This document shows, piece by piece, positions 34,295-43,789 of a stretch of DNA of 64,000 nt. The stretch lies in NCBI RefSeq assembly GCF_016653405.1, contig NZ_NHSN01000019.1, positions 1-64,000 on the forward strand. Direction: 5' to 3'. The DNA comes from Halorhodospira halophila (GTDB lineage Bacteria; Pseudomonadota; Gammaproteobacteria; Nitrococcales; Halorhodospiraceae). The notes below the pieces were generated by a model. It ran no database searches, was not told where the DNA came from, and saw only the letters and a program-made list of their open reading frames with translations. How positions within the stretch are numbered: the stretch's first letter is position 1; each line of letters begins with the position of its first letter. The translations under genes and the position numbers were made by a program.

Positions 34295-35537
34295 TCGCGG
34301 CCTGCTGCAGCCGCGCCACCAGCACCGGGATGCGCTCGGCCCAGCTGTTCCGCCGGGCATATGCCAGGATCGCCGCATGATCCCACTCCCGGCTCAGCGC
34401 ATCGAGGATGGCCCGACGCAGGGCCGGGCCATCCCCGAACGGTACCAACCGGCCCAGGGTGTCGCTGGAAACGACCTCGCGATTGCCACCTACATCGGTG
34501 GCGACCGTCGGGAGGCCGCAGGCGAAGGCTTCCAGAAAGACGTTCGCCCACCCTTCGAAACGGGTCGGCAGGACGAACAGATCGGCCGCCGAATAACAGT
34601 AACGAAGCCGCTCAGGCGGGACCGGACCCGTGAACACCACCCGGTCGGCTACCCCTTTTTTCTCGGCCAGCGCCCGCAGACGGCGCTCATCGTTGCCGTC
34701 CGGGCTCCCCCCGCCGACGGCCAGATAGTAAAGATCCGGTTGCTCCTGGAGCATCTGCGGCAGCTGCTCGATGACCCGGTGGAAACCCTTGCGCTCGTTG
34801 AGCGTCCCCACCGTGATCAGCACCCGGGCATCGGCCGGGATACCCAGCGCCTGACGGCAAGCCCGCCGGTCCTCCGGATAAAAGAGATCGAGGTTGATCC
34901 CGTTCGGCACCACCTCCACCGGGACGCGATCGGGCTCCATGGCCAGGGCAACCTGGCGCAGCGAGTCGGAGACCGAGAAGACCCGGGCCGCCCCGCGCAG
35001 CGCTCGGCGGGCCTGATAGCGCGCCAGCCGGGTGCGCGAGATACGCAGGATGGTCCCGCGCAACGTAATGGTGTAGGGGCAACCGAGCCACCGCGCCGCC
35101 AGCCACGCCGCCACGCCATCGGGGTAGACAAAATGCGCATCGATCAGATCCAGCTGCCCGGCGCGACGGAGCCGCCGCAGGGTCGGCAGGACCCCGAGCG
35201 CCTGGAACAGCCCGTCCAGGCTCTTGCCCACCCCGGGGATGCAGAGAAAGCGGGGGTGTTGGATGTCGATCCCCTCGCGCTGCTCGTGGCGCGGCACCCG
35301 GGGCCGGAACCAGGGCCGCCAGTAGCGGATCAGTCCCTCCCCGGGGAACCAGGGCACCGGCGCCACCACCACCAGGGGCAGGTGCCGGGCAACACGGGCC
35401 ATGCGCTCCTGGACGAAGACGCCGAAGGTCGGCTGCGCCGCGTTGGGGTAGACCCGGGTGAGCACGACAACCCGCGGGCCCGCACCCCCATCCGAGCCGG
35501 AAGGCTCCTGCACAGACCTAGGCCCCCGCCACGACAT
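34251..35537 (-). CDS. Glycosyltransferase, family 4 (GT-B)
   Basis: 428 residues. The start is placed at the ATG at 35537 (MSWRGPRSVQ), which overlaps the upstream glycosyltransferase by 20 bp; longer starts run far into that gene. GT-B features: RVVVLTRVYPNAAQPTFGVF at the N terminus, VPNGINLDLFYPED, TVGTLNERKGFHRVI, and the donor-site LPTRFEGWANVFLEAFACG with VATDVGGNREVV. It would add a sugar to the lipid-linked repeat unit of the exopolysaccharide. Last gene of the minus-strand operon. Confidence 0.9.
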   Translation of the reverse strand: MSWRGPRSVQEPSGSDGGAGPRVVVLTRVYPNAAQPTFGVFVQERMARVARHLPLVVVAPVPWFPGEGLIRYWRPWFRPRVPRHEQREGIDIQHPRFLCIPGVGKSLDGLFQALGVLPTLRRLRRAGQLDLIDAHFVYPDGVAAWLAARWLGCPYTITLRGTILRISRTRLARYQARRALRGAARVFSVSDSLRQVALAMEPDRVPVEVVPNGINLDLFYPEDRRACRQALGIPADARVLITVGTLNERKGFHRVIEQLPQMLQEQPDLYYLAVGGGSPDGNDERRLRALAEKKGVADRVVFTGPVPPERLRYCYSAADLFVLPTRFEGWANVFLEAFACGLPTVATDVGGNREVVSSDTLGRLVPFGDGPALRRAILDALSREWDHAAILAYARRNSWAERIPVLVARLQQAATSRSARPTHPRCRG

Positions 35538-36756
35538 GCCGCTGATTCCCGTCGTCCACCGCCTCCAGGACCCGGCGTGCGTTATCGACCCACCGATATC
35601 CCCCCTGCTCGATGCGCGCCGCAGCGCCCTCGCCCAGCGAGTGCCGCGCCTCGGCATCATCAAGCAGCTCCGCCAGAACCGCCCCTAACGCCTCCCAGTC
35701 CCGCGGCGGGAACAGACGACCACTGGCGCCCTCCTCGATCACCTCGCGGATATTGGGCCGATCCGGTGCCACCACAGCCCGTCCGATGGCCAGGTACTCG
35801 AAGAGCTTGATGGGGGAAGCGTAGCTGGTCACATCCGGCTGCACGGCGATATCGAGCGCCGCCAGGTGCGCCGGGACCTCCTCCTGAGCCACCGGCCCGG
35901 TAAAGATCACCGCCTTTTCGATCCCCAGGGCCCGGGCCTGACGCCGCAATGCGGGGACCGCCGGCCCGTCGCCGACAATCAGCACCCGCTCGGCAGCCCC
36001 GCCCCGCAGGCGATCGGCCATGGCCGTGAGCAGACCATCCACCCCGTGCCAGGGCCGCACCCAGCCAACAAACCCCACCACCCGGCACCCTTCCAGGCCA
36101 TACCGGCTGCGCACGGCCGAGCCATCCACCGCTGGATGGAACCGCCGGCTATCGACCCCGTTGGGCATAACCAGCAGTTTCTCCCGCGGGACCCCGCGGT
36201 CGGCGAAGATCTCCGCCATCGAATGGCTGACCACCACGGTCCGGGTCGCCTCGCGACAGAGCCAGTCCTCCATCCGCTGCGCCGGGCCGCGCAGCACAAG
36301 ATCGCCGTGCTCCTGCAACTCCAGGCTCAGCGGGGCGTTGACCTCGAGCACCAGCGGGCGCCGGATCCACCGGGCCACCAGTAAACCCGCGCAAGAGAAG
36401 AGCGCGTAACGCTCATAGATCAGATCCGGGCGTCGGGGCAGGCAACGCAGGAGCAGCATGAGCGCTGCCGGCACGTTGTAGGCCAGGGCGAGCACCTCAT
36501 AGAGCCAATGGGGGATCCGCCGACCGGCCAGCGTCGGGGTGCCCTCGGCGTCCTCGACGCCCGACGTCGCCCCCCCAGTCGCCTGCCCCGACGCGCTCGC
36601 CACCGGCCGACTGTCGCTGGCCCGCCGACGGCGGGCGGGACCGGGCTCGACCACGTCGACCCGGTGCCCGAGGGCGCGGAAGGCCTCGATGAGGGCTTGG
36701 ATGTGGATGCCCTGGGCATCCTCGGCCCGGGTGCGGTGGTGGTAGAGGATCCTCAC
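35518..36756 (-). CDS. Glycosyltransferase, family 4 (GT-B)
   Basis: 412 residues from GTG at 36756. An ATG three codons earlier (36765) directly abuts the AAGGA sequence, so the GTG has better spacing. Features: VRILYHHRTRAEDAQGIHI, VMPNGVDSRRFHP, VGFVGWVRPWHGVDGLL, and a donor site with QPDVTSYASPIKLFEYLAIGR and VAPDRPNIREVI. The KLFEYLA variant is common in UDP-sugar transferases of EPS clusters. It is followed by an overlapping second glycosyltransferase. Acceptor and donor sugars are unknown. Confidence 0.9.
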   Translation of the reverse strand: MRILYHHRTRAEDAQGIHIQALIEAFRALGHRVDVVEPGPARRRRASDSRPVASASGQATGGATSGVEDAEGTPTLAGRRIPHWLYEVLALAYNVPAALMLLLRCLPRRPDLIYERYALFSCAGLLVARWIRRPLVLEVNAPLSLELQEHGDLVLRGPAQRMEDWLCREATRTVVVSHSMAEIFADRGVPREKLLVMPNGVDSRRFHPAVDGSAVRSRYGLEGCRVVGFVGWVRPWHGVDGLLTAMADRLRGGAAERVLIVGDGPAVPALRRQARALGIEKAVIFTGPVAQEEVPAHLAALDIAVQPDVTSYASPIKLFEYLAIGRAVVAPDRPNIREVIEEGASGRLFPPRDWEALGAVLAELLDDAEARHSLGEGAAARIEQGGYRWVDNARRVLEAVDDGNQRHVVAGA

Positions 36757-36808
36757 ACTCGACATTCCTTGTTGATTTCAGACCGTGTGCCCAACTGGCC
36801 TACATACC

Positions 36809-38710
36809 TCAGCGCTCCAGGGATCTGCGCAGGAAAGACTCGAACATCAGCAGCGCCCACAAGGGGCGGGCGTGGTTGCGCCGCCCCGACTGGTGCTCAT
36901 CGAGCAGCGCCTGCAGGCGGTCGACATCAAAGAAGCCGCTATCGGCCAGCCGCTCGCCAAGGAGTGCCTGGCGCAAGGAATCCCGCAGCGGCCCGCGGAA
37001 CCACTCCGCCACCGGCAGATCGAACCCCTGCTTGCGCCGGTAGAGGACTTCCCTGGGCAACCAATCCTCCACCGCCCGCTTGAGCAACCACTTGCCCTGC
37101 CCCTGGCGGATCTTACAGTCCGTCGGTAGCCCGCCGGCCCATTCCACCAAAGTGTGATCGAGCAAAGGCGCGCGGACCTCCAGGCCGTGGGCCATGCTCG
37201 CCCGATCCACCTTGGTCAGGATGTCACCGGGCAACCAGGTCTTTAGATCCAGGTACTGGACGAAGGCCACCGGATCGTGGCTCGGGGCGTCGGCGGCGTG
37301 CCGGCGCAGTACCTCCGCGGCGTGGTAGCCCTGCAGCTCGCCACGCAGTTGATCGGAGAACAGTTGTTGACGCTGCGCATCGTCCACCACCGCCACGCTG
37401 CGCAGATAGCCCGCCACCGGGTCTGCAGCCAGGGCCTCGAAGGTGGCCTTGGCCCGAAAGACCCGCGGCGCCCAGTCGGCCTTGGGATACCAGCGCGCCA
37501 ACGGGGCGAAGAGCCCGCGGCGCAGCGAGCCCGGCAGCCGATCACGGATCTGCGCCTCGCGGGCGTACCCCCGGTACCGGCGGTATCCGGCCAGCACCTC
37601 GTCGCCGCCATCCCCGGAGAGCGCGACAGTAACGTGCTGCCGGGCCACCCGGCTGACCTCGTAGGTCGGCAGCGCCGAGGGATCGGCAAACGGCTCATCG
37701 AAGAGCAGCGCCAGCTCATCGAGGAGGTCAAAACGTTCCGGGCTGAGCTCGTAGAGGTGGTGGTTGAGCCCCAAATGAGTGGCCACGCTGCGGGCGTGAT
37801 CCGCCTCGTTGTAGCGGGGATCCCCGAAGGCGATGGAGCAGGCGTCTACAGGCTGACCGCCGAGTTCACTCATCGAGGCGACCACGGCGGAGGAATCCAC
37901 CCCACCGGAGAGGAAGGCACCCAGGGGGACCTCGGATTCGAGGCGCACGGACACCGCCTCGCGCAGCCGATCACGCATCTCCTCGACGGCCGACTCGGGA
38001 CTCAGATCGGAGTCGCCAGTAAACCGCGGCGACCAGTAGCAGCGCGGCTGCGCCTGCCCTTCGCCCCTGCGGAACGTGAGCGTATGCCCCGGCGGCAGCT
38101 TACACACCGCCGCGAAGATACTCTGCGGATCCGGCACGTAGCCGTAGGCGAAGTAAGTCTCCACGGCAGATGCGTCGAGATCCCGCGGCAGATCGGGACA
38201 GGCGAGCAGCGCCTTGATCTCGGAGCCGAAGAGCACCCGCCCGTCGGCGAGCTCGGCGTAGCAAAGCGGCTTCTTGCCCAGTCGGTCACGCGCGAGGAAG
38301 AGCGTCTGCTCCCGACCATCCCAGACCGCCAGGCTGAACATGCCCCGGAAGTGCTCGACACACGCCTCCCCCCAGGCCTCCCAGGCGTGGACGATGACCT
38401 CGGTGTCACAGCGTGTGCGGAACTGGTGCCCCAGCCCCTGCAGTCGCTCGCGCAGGTAGGCGTGGTTGTAGATCTCGCCGTTGAAGACGGTCCAGACCCG
38501 ACCGTCCTCGTTGGTCAGCGGCTGCTGGCCATCGGCCCGGTCGATGATCGACAGCCGCCGGTGCCCCAGAGCGATACCCGGCTCACAGTGCACCCCGGCG
38601 GCGTCGGGTCCCCGGTGGCTGAGGGTATCGGTCATGCGCCGGATCAGGGCCTCCTGCCCCGGATCTCCCCCGCCGCGACCACGATCCAGAATGCCGGCAA
38701 TCCCACACAC
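36809..38710 (-). CDS. XrtA-associated asparagine synthase-like amidotransferase
   Basis: 633 residues. The GTG start is fixed by biology: Cys2 (MCGIAGILDR) must become the N-terminal nucleophile of the glutaminase domain. AAAGGA lies ten bases upstream. The synthetase domain has the PP-loop SGGVDSS at residues 268-274 and SGDGGDEVLAGYRRY. This matches the exosortase A system amidotransferase family rather than housekeeping AsnB. It probably amidates a sugar acid of the polymer, with glutamine as nitrogen donor. It lies 6 bp after the TIGR03088-type glycosyltransferase gene. Confidence 0.93.
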   Translation of the reverse strand: MCGIAGILDRGRGGGDPGQEALIRRMTDTLSHRGPDAAGVHCEPGIALGHRRLSIIDRADGQQPLTNEDGRVWTVFNGEIYNHAYLRERLQGLGHQFRTRCDTEVIVHAWEAWGEACVEHFRGMFSLAVWDGREQTLFLARDRLGKKPLCYAELADGRVLFGSEIKALLACPDLPRDLDASAVETYFAYGYVPDPQSIFAAVCKLPPGHTLTFRRGEGQAQPRCYWSPRFTGDSDLSPESAVEEMRDRLREAVSVRLESEVPLGAFLSGGVDSSAVVASMSELGGQPVDACSIAFGDPRYNEADHARSVATHLGLNHHLYELSPERFDLLDELALLFDEPFADPSALPTYEVSRVARQHVTVALSGDGGDEVLAGYRRYRGYAREAQIRDRLPGSLRRGLFAPLARWYPKADWAPRVFRAKATFEALAADPVAGYLRSVAVVDDAQRQQLFSDQLRGELQGYHAAEVLRRHAADAPSHDPVAFVQYLDLKTWLPGDILTKVDRASMAHGLEVRAPLLDHTLVEWAGGLPTDCKIRQGQGKWLLKRAVEDWLPREVLYRRKQGFDLPVAEWFRGPLRDSLRQALLGERLADSGFFDVDRLQALLDEHQSGRRNHARPLWALLMFESFLRRSLER

Positions 38711-38716
38711 CGCGGA

Positions 38717-39910
38717 TCAGTCCTTTCCAGCCAACGGTAGATGCTCCGGCGCGCCGGGCAACAGCTCACGGTAAAGCCCCTCGTAGGCGGCCACCATCGT
38801 CTCCAGCGAGAAGTGCGCCACGGCCCGCTCCCGGCCGGCGCGCCCTTCGGCGCGGCGGCGCTGCGCATCGATCAGATACCCCCGGAGCACCTCGCTGAGC
38901 CGCTCCGGATCCTGCGGGGGGATCAGGGTACCGGTGACCCCGTCCTGCACCAGTTCCGGCACCCCGCCCACCCGCGAGGCGACCACCGGCAGGCCGCTGG
39001 CCATGGCCTCGAGGACGGTTACCGGAATGCCCTCCGCCAGCGATGGGAGCACGAAGACATCGAACCCCGCCAAACGCTCGGCCACTGCCGGACAGTTGCC
39101 GGCGAACTCGACCTGCCCGGCGATGCCGAGTTCGTCGGCCAGGGCGCGCAGGGTGTCCGCCTCCGGGCCACCGCCGACCAGCACCAGACGCGGGGCCGGG
39201 GATGCCGGGGCATGCTCCAGCAACCGCGCAAAGGCGCGGATCAGCGTGCCCTGATCCTTGACCGCACACAGCCGCCCCACCGTACCAATCACCACGGGGT
39301 GCGCGCCCTCCGATGCCGCCCCCACGTCCGCATCGCTCTGCCGATAGCGCCGGGTATCCACCCCGTTGTAGATGTGGCGGACCCGCTGCCGTGACACCCC
39401 CACCCGCTCGACCAGGTACTCGGCCAGATGGCCGGAGACCGTCACGTGCCGGTGAACCCAGGGGCTCAACACCCGGCGCAGCCACCGGTAGCGATGGCGG
39501 CTACCGTGGAGATCAGTGATGTTCCAGCCGTGCTCGGCGTGCACCCGGGCGGGGACCCCGCTGAGCGCGGCCACGGGCTGACACTCGAGGGCGGCGAGGT
39601 TGGAGGTGTGCACGACATCCGGGCGAAGCTGCCTCAGCAGGCGGTAGAGCCGGACCAGGGTGCCGATCCCCCACCCGGGCGGCCGGTGCAGCGCATAGAC
39701 CGGGACCTCCGACGGCAGGCGGCGGCGGAAGTCCTCATCGTAATCGGCCAGACAGACCAGGGCATGCCGGTATGAGTCCGGGGCGCTGTTGCGCACCAGC
39801 TCCACGAGGATGTTCTCCAGCCCCCCCACGTCTAAACGATAGAGGATGTGCACCACCAGCGGCCGCCGATCCCGTCCATCCCTCGCCAATCGTTCGCCCT
39901 CAACACTCAA
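38717..39910 (-). CDS. XrtA-associated glycosyltransferase (TIGR03088/stp2 type)
   Basis: 397 residues, GT-B fold. The N-terminal VVHILYRLDVGGLENILVEL is the hallmark of the exosortase A-associated sugar transferase 2 family. Other parts are RVHAEHGWNITDLHG, IYNGVDTRRYR, and the donor site VLPSLAEGIPVTVLEAMASGLP with VASRVGGVPELV. It overlaps the xrtA stop by 4 nt, so translation is coupled to the exosortase. Its role is assembly of the exopolysaccharide repeat unit. Confidence 0.92.
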   Translation of the reverse strand: MSVEGERLARDGRDRRPLVVHILYRLDVGGLENILVELVRNSAPDSYRHALVCLADYDEDFRRRLPSEVPVYALHRPPGWGIGTLVRLYRLLRQLRPDVVHTSNLAALECQPVAALSGVPARVHAEHGWNITDLHGSRHRYRWLRRVLSPWVHRHVTVSGHLAEYLVERVGVSRQRVRHIYNGVDTRRYRQSDADVGAASEGAHPVVIGTVGRLCAVKDQGTLIRAFARLLEHAPASPAPRLVLVGGGPEADTLRALADELGIAGQVEFAGNCPAVAERLAGFDVFVLPSLAEGIPVTVLEAMASGLPVVASRVGGVPELVQDGVTGTLIPPQDPERLSEVLRGYLIDAQRRRAEGRAGRERAVAHFSLETMVAAYEGLYRELLPGAPEHLPLAGKD

Positions 39911-41475
39911 TGCCGCTGCACCTCCTCAAGGGTATCGAGCACCCGGGGCAGCGCCTGCTCGGCGTAACGTCGCAGGGCAGGCTCCACCTCTGCAGGGTCG
40001 GCATCGTAGCGCGCGTAGAGGACCAGCAGCGCGGCGTCGTCCCGACCGCCGAACAGCCTCGACAGGGACTCGCGGAACTTGACCTCGTGGGCGCTACGCG
40101 TCAGATGCCCATCCACCCAGTACCAGCGCCAGACCAGCAGCCGCTCGCCCGGGCCGGAGAGCTCATACCGAGCGGGCCGGGTCCACCCGTCCACCTCGCC
40201 CCGGCCAGCGGCCCGACGGCTCCAACCGTCGCGATCGCGCCCATCCAGCGTGTTCTCCCAGCCGACCATGCTGCCGTGGCGGTGCTGCTCCCGGTAGTAA
40301 CCCACGTGGATGCCCACCGGGATCCCCTCGTCATCGACGAATTTCTCCGACGCTGTCTCCCGGGCGTGGCGATAGCCCGGCAACCAGGCGTTCATCTCGG
40401 CCGGTTCCCAGCCGGAGGCGGCCCAACCGTCGGCCTGGAGCCCGGTCACGGTACCCAGGTCGCGCTCATGCATCCAGTGCGCATACAAGGGCCCGCCGCC
40501 CACCAGGGCGATGCCAGTCACAGCCACCAACCACAGCCGGCCACCGGCGCGGAATGGCACCGGACCTTCCCCAGCCACCACATCGTCAGCGGCCCGAGCA
40601 CTCCGCCGCGCTTGTGCGTCTCCCGGATCGTCTTCCCGCCAGAAGGTCCCGATCCAGAAGAGCAGCGCAATGACGAAGCCGAAGAAGATCCAACCGTAGA
40701 CGAGGTGATCGACCCCAGCCGCCAGCTCCATGCCACTGAGATGGCCGATCATCACGATCATATAGGCGCGTAGGCCGTTGGCGATGATCGGCACCAGCGC
40801 CGAGGCGAGGACGAACAGCAGCCGACGCGTCCAGCTGCGGTAGACCAGGTACGCGTAGAGCGTACCCAGGGCGAGGGTGGCGATCAAATAGCGCACGCCA
40901 CTGCAAGCCTCGACCACCGACCAGCGACCGGTGGGCAGTTCGAAATTGAGCCCTTCCCGGTAGACGGGGATACCGCTCATCTGCACCGCCCAGACCGTGA
41001 AATCGGCGGTGACATCCATCAGCGGCGGGACCAGGAAGTCCCCAAAGGGCACCGCGAAGAGCAGGTAGGCCAAGGGGAAGACCAGGATCCAGGCCACCCG
41101 ATTGCCTAAAACAAGCCAGACCAGTGCCGGGATCAGCAGGACGGCGGCGAAGTGGCGGACCGAATCCACGTCCACCAGGGCCCCGAGGACCCAACCGAGC
41201 ACCAGCCCTAGGACCGGCAGCAGCGCCAGCGGCTGAACCTCGGGCATCACCCGGGCCAGCTCGTGACGGAGCCGGAAGACCAGGAACAGCACAATGGGCA
41301 CGATCAGAAAGCCGTGTGCAAACGTCTCCGAGCGCGACCAGATCCCGACAATGGACTGGTACGTAGGGAAGAACGCCACCGCCAGAACCAGCCCGGCGAC
41401 CGCCAGCGCTGCCAGGTGCCGCTTCCAGGCCGAGCGCTGGCCCACGCCAGCGGCGGAGGCCGTCTCAGCGTCCAT
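39907..41475 (-). CDS. xrtA: Exosortase A fused to an EpsI domain
   Basis: 522 residues. The N-terminal 280 residues form a multi-span membrane domain with the exosortase catalytic residues: Cys191 in VVEACSGVRYL, Arg236 in IANGLRAYMI, and His257 in GVDHLVYGW. It cleaves PEP-CTERM proteins and is thought to pass them on for attachment at the cell surface. Residues from about 320 form an EpsI (DUF3485) domain: GWEPAEMNAWLPGYRHA, VGYYREQHRHGSMVGWEN, and LLVWRWYWVDGHLTRS. The fused form is the usual exosortase A arrangement in proteobacteria. It overlaps its upstream glycosyltransferase gene by 11 bp. Confidence 0.96.
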   Translation of the reverse strand: MDAETASAAGVGQRSAWKRHLAALAVAGLVLAVAFFPTYQSIVGIWSRSETFAHGFLIVPIVLFLVFRLRHELARVMPEVQPLALLPVLGLVLGWVLGALVDVDSVRHFAAVLLIPALVWLVLGNRVAWILVFPLAYLLFAVPFGDFLVPPLMDVTADFTVWAVQMSGIPVYREGLNFELPTGRWSVVEACSGVRYLIATLALGTLYAYLVYRSWTRRLLFVLASALVPIIANGLRAYMIVMIGHLSGMELAAGVDHLVYGWIFFGFVIALLFWIGTFWREDDPGDAQARRSARAADDVVAGEGPVPFRAGGRLWLVAVTGIALVGGGPLYAHWMHERDLGTVTGLQADGWAASGWEPAEMNAWLPGYRHARETASEKFVDDEGIPVGIHVGYYREQHRHGSMVGWENTLDGRDRDGWSRRAAGRGEVDGWTRPARYELSGPGERLLVWRWYWVDGHLTRSAHEVKFRESLSRLFGGRDDAALLVLYARYDADPAEVEPALRRYAEQALPRVLDTLEEVQRH

Positions 41476-42721
41476 GGCTCACCCCCACCGCAGAAACCTC
41501 CTCCATCGGCACGCCGGCGCGCGTACCGCCGGCCAGCAACTGATCGAGCCGCGTCAATTGCCGCTCCCAGGTATAGTCTTGCAGGATTCGCCGCCGAGCC
41601 GCCGCGCCGATCTCCTCACTGTCTGCCGCCAGCTGACGGCAGACGGCCTCGGCCATCACCCCGGGCTCCGCGGCCGCGCGGACCACCTCGGCGTCCAGAT
41701 CCACCTGCAGCCCCTCCAGCGCCTCCGGCGAGGCAATCACCGGCCGTGCCAGCGCCATGGCCTCCAGCACCTTGTTCTGGATACCCCGCGCCACCCGCAG
41801 CGGCGCCACGGCCACGGCCGCGTGCCCGATCCACGGCCGCACGTCATCGACAAAGCCCGTCACCGTGACACCGGGCTGCCCGTCGAGGGCGGCCAGCGCC
41901 GGGGCCGGACGGCTGCCGACGATATAGAAGTGGGCCGTCGGCTCCTGCGCCCGCACCCGCGGCAGGACCTCCCGGGCAAACCAGCAGGCGGCGTCGACGT
42001 TGGGCCAGTAGTCCATGGCCCCGGTGAGCACCAGCGGCCGCTGCCCCTCGGGGTACGGACTCGGACCGACCGCCCCCGGATCGAAGTACCCCGTATCCAC
42101 CCCGTTGCCCATCGGCACGACGGCGGCCGCCGCCTCCGGGGCCAGACCGCGGAACGCCTCCGCCTCCGACGGCGAGACGAAGACGCTGGCATCGCTGGCC
42201 GCGGCCAGGCGCCGCTCGTAGTCCAGCAGCCGCCGCGCCTCCCGGGCAAAGACCGAGGCCATCGGCCACGCCCGCCGCTGGGCGTACTGCCGCCACTTGT
42301 CCGAGTCGATGTCGACGAAATCGACCACCCGCACCGGCCCGTCGTCCCCCTCAGGCAGGTACTGGCCCATAGAAGAGGAAAACACCACCACCGCGGTGAG
42401 CGGAACCGCCTCGTGGATCCGGCGAACCCAGCGCGCCAACCCCCGGTCCCGGTACCAGGGCAGCGTCAGCGGCTCGCCACTGAGCAGACCGCTCAACGCC
42501 CGCAACTGGGCCCGGCGGCGGGGCAAGGGACGGGCGCAGATATCGGCGCAACACGCCTGTACCTGCTCCAGGTACGGCCAGTCCGCCGGATCGTCCACGA
42601 AGGTCCCCAGGTGCACCCGGTGGTGGCGGGCCAGGTGGCGCAGGACATGGTAGGAGCGGATCTTGTCGCCCTTGTTCGGCGGCCACGGCAGCCGGTGCAC
42701 CAAAAAGAGGATATCCCCCAC
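41465..42721 (-). CDS. XrtA-associated glycosyltransferase (TIGR03087/stp1 type)
   Basis: 418 residues from GTG at 42721, preceded by a strong GAGGAGG. The start gives the family-typical DILFLVHRLPWPPNKGDKIR. Other features are DFVDIDSDKWRQYA, MGNGVDTGYFDP, LVLTGAMDYWPNVDAACWFA and a C-terminal GIQNKVLEAMALARPVIASP. These define the first exosortase A-associated sugar transferase family. It transfers a sugar in exopolysaccharide assembly. Coupled by an 11-bp overlap to xrtA. Confidence 0.93.
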   Translation of the reverse strand: MGDILFLVHRLPWPPNKGDKIRSYHVLRHLARHHRVHLGTFVDDPADWPYLEQVQACCADICARPLPRRRAQLRALSGLLSGEPLTLPWYRDRGLARWVRRIHEAVPLTAVVVFSSSMGQYLPEGDDGPVRVVDFVDIDSDKWRQYAQRRAWPMASVFAREARRLLDYERRLAAASDASVFVSPSEAEAFRGLAPEAAAAVVPMGNGVDTGYFDPGAVGPSPYPEGQRPLVLTGAMDYWPNVDAACWFAREVLPRVRAQEPTAHFYIVGSRPAPALAALDGQPGVTVTGFVDDVRPWIGHAAVAVAPLRVARGIQNKVLEAMALARPVIASPEALEGLQVDLDAEVVRAAAEPGVMAEAVCRQLAADSEEIGAAARRRILQDYTWERQLTRLDQLLAGGTRAGVPMEEVSAVGVSHGR

Positions 42722-42731
42722 GCCCCCCTCC

Positions 42732-43763
42732 TCAGCCGAGGTTGCGGACCACCAGCGGTCCGAGTCGATTGGCCACCGCCAGGGGTAGCCGCTGCCAGAT
42801 CCGGATGGCCCGCTGATAGCGGGGGTTGAGCGGATTGTGATCCGGCACATCCGGTCGTTTATAGAGCCGATACTCGTAGGTCAGCGGCTGGGGCTCGAAC
42901 CCCCAGTTGCGCTTGAAGTGATAGGCGCCGGTATCCCGTTTGCTGCGTCCAAAATCGAAGAGTTGATACCCCTCGGCGCAGGCCCGTCGCATGACCTCCC
43001 AATAGAGGAAGTCGTAGCCGGCCACCTCCCTAGCCTCGTCAAGCCCGCCCCCGTAGTAGGGAAGCACCTCGTCGCGGAAGTAGAAGTTGAGCACACTGGT
43101 CACCGGGCGGCCCTCGCGGCGGACGGTCACCACCCGGCAGTCGTCGCCAAAGACCTCGGCAAGGGCGTGGAAGTAGCGGCGCGGGAAGACCGGGGTCCCC
43201 AGGCGGTGGACGCTGCGCGCATAGATATCGTGGAAACGATCCAGATCCGTCTCCCAGTCCGCCTGCAACCCCGCCTTGATGCCTTGGCGGACCATACGCC
43301 GTTGCTTGCGCGGGATGGCCTGAAAGTTCGCCTCCTCGTCCGGCTCCATCGCCTTGCGGAAGGTGGCGTAGAGGTCGTCCCGCCGCGGCCAGTCGGTATG
43401 GACCGGAACCCGGTGGCGGTACTCCAGGTGCTCCACCCCGAGGGATTCCGCGCGCCGCTGCGCCTCCTCATCCAGCGCGGCGCGGGCCTCCTCGTCGGCC
43501 GCAGCCAGGCCCCCGTAAACACAGAAGGGGGTGGAGACCAAGGCGTCCCCAAAGAGCCAGCTGCGCACCCGGGCCAGCGGCAGGACCCCTACCACCTCGC
43601 CGTCGCGCTCGGCAAAGAGGTACTGCGTGGCATGGCCGAAGACCTCCCGTAGGACCCGCGCCCAGCCGCTGCGATGGAAGAAGGTGGCCTCGGACGAGCG
43701 CAGTACGAAGGCATCCCAGCGGGCCTCGTCCCCGTCCTCCAGCGCTGCTACGCGCACTGCCAT
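42732..43763 (-). CDS. XrtA-associated FemAB-like GNAT protein
   Basis: 343 residues from the ATG at 43763, GGAGG upstream. Two GNAT-like halves in FemAB arrangement: FFHRSGWARVLREVFGHATQYLFAE near the start, AIPRKQRRMVRQGIKAGL in the middle, and LYWEVMRRACAEGYQLFDFGRSKRDTGAYHFKRNWGF at the end. FemAB relatives transfer aminoacyl groups from tRNA. The exosortase-linked subfamily is uncharacterised, but may decorate the polymer or a linked peptide. It lies between the glycosyltransferase and the deacetylase genes in the operon. Confidence 0.92.
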   Translation of the reverse strand: MAVRVAALEDGDEARWDAFVLRSSEATFFHRSGWARVLREVFGHATQYLFAERDGEVVGVLPLARVRSWLFGDALVSTPFCVYGGLAAADEEARAALDEEAQRRAESLGVEHLEYRHRVPVHTDWPRRDDLYATFRKAMEPDEEANFQAIPRKQRRMVRQGIKAGLQADWETDLDRFHDIYARSVHRLGTPVFPRRYFHALAEVFGDDCRVVTVRREGRPVTSVLNFYFRDEVLPYYGGGLDEAREVAGYDFLYWEVMRRACAEGYQLFDFGRSKRDTGAYHFKRNWGFEPQPLTYEYRLYKRPDVPDHNPLNPRYQRAIRIWQRLPLAVANRLGPLVVRNLG

Positions 43764-43789
43764 GTGGCATTCTCCTCCATTTCCAGGGG

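Noticed and set aside
34377-35810. 477-residue plus-strand open frame opposite two glycosyltransferase genes
   Set aside because: Shadow frame caused by high GC. It is rich in Arg, Pro, His and Gln without domains, while the minus strand has clear GT-B motifs.
37277-38740. 487-residue plus-strand open frame opposite the amidotransferase gene
   Set aside because: No recognisable domain; the minus strand has the glutaminase Cys2 and the PP-loop.
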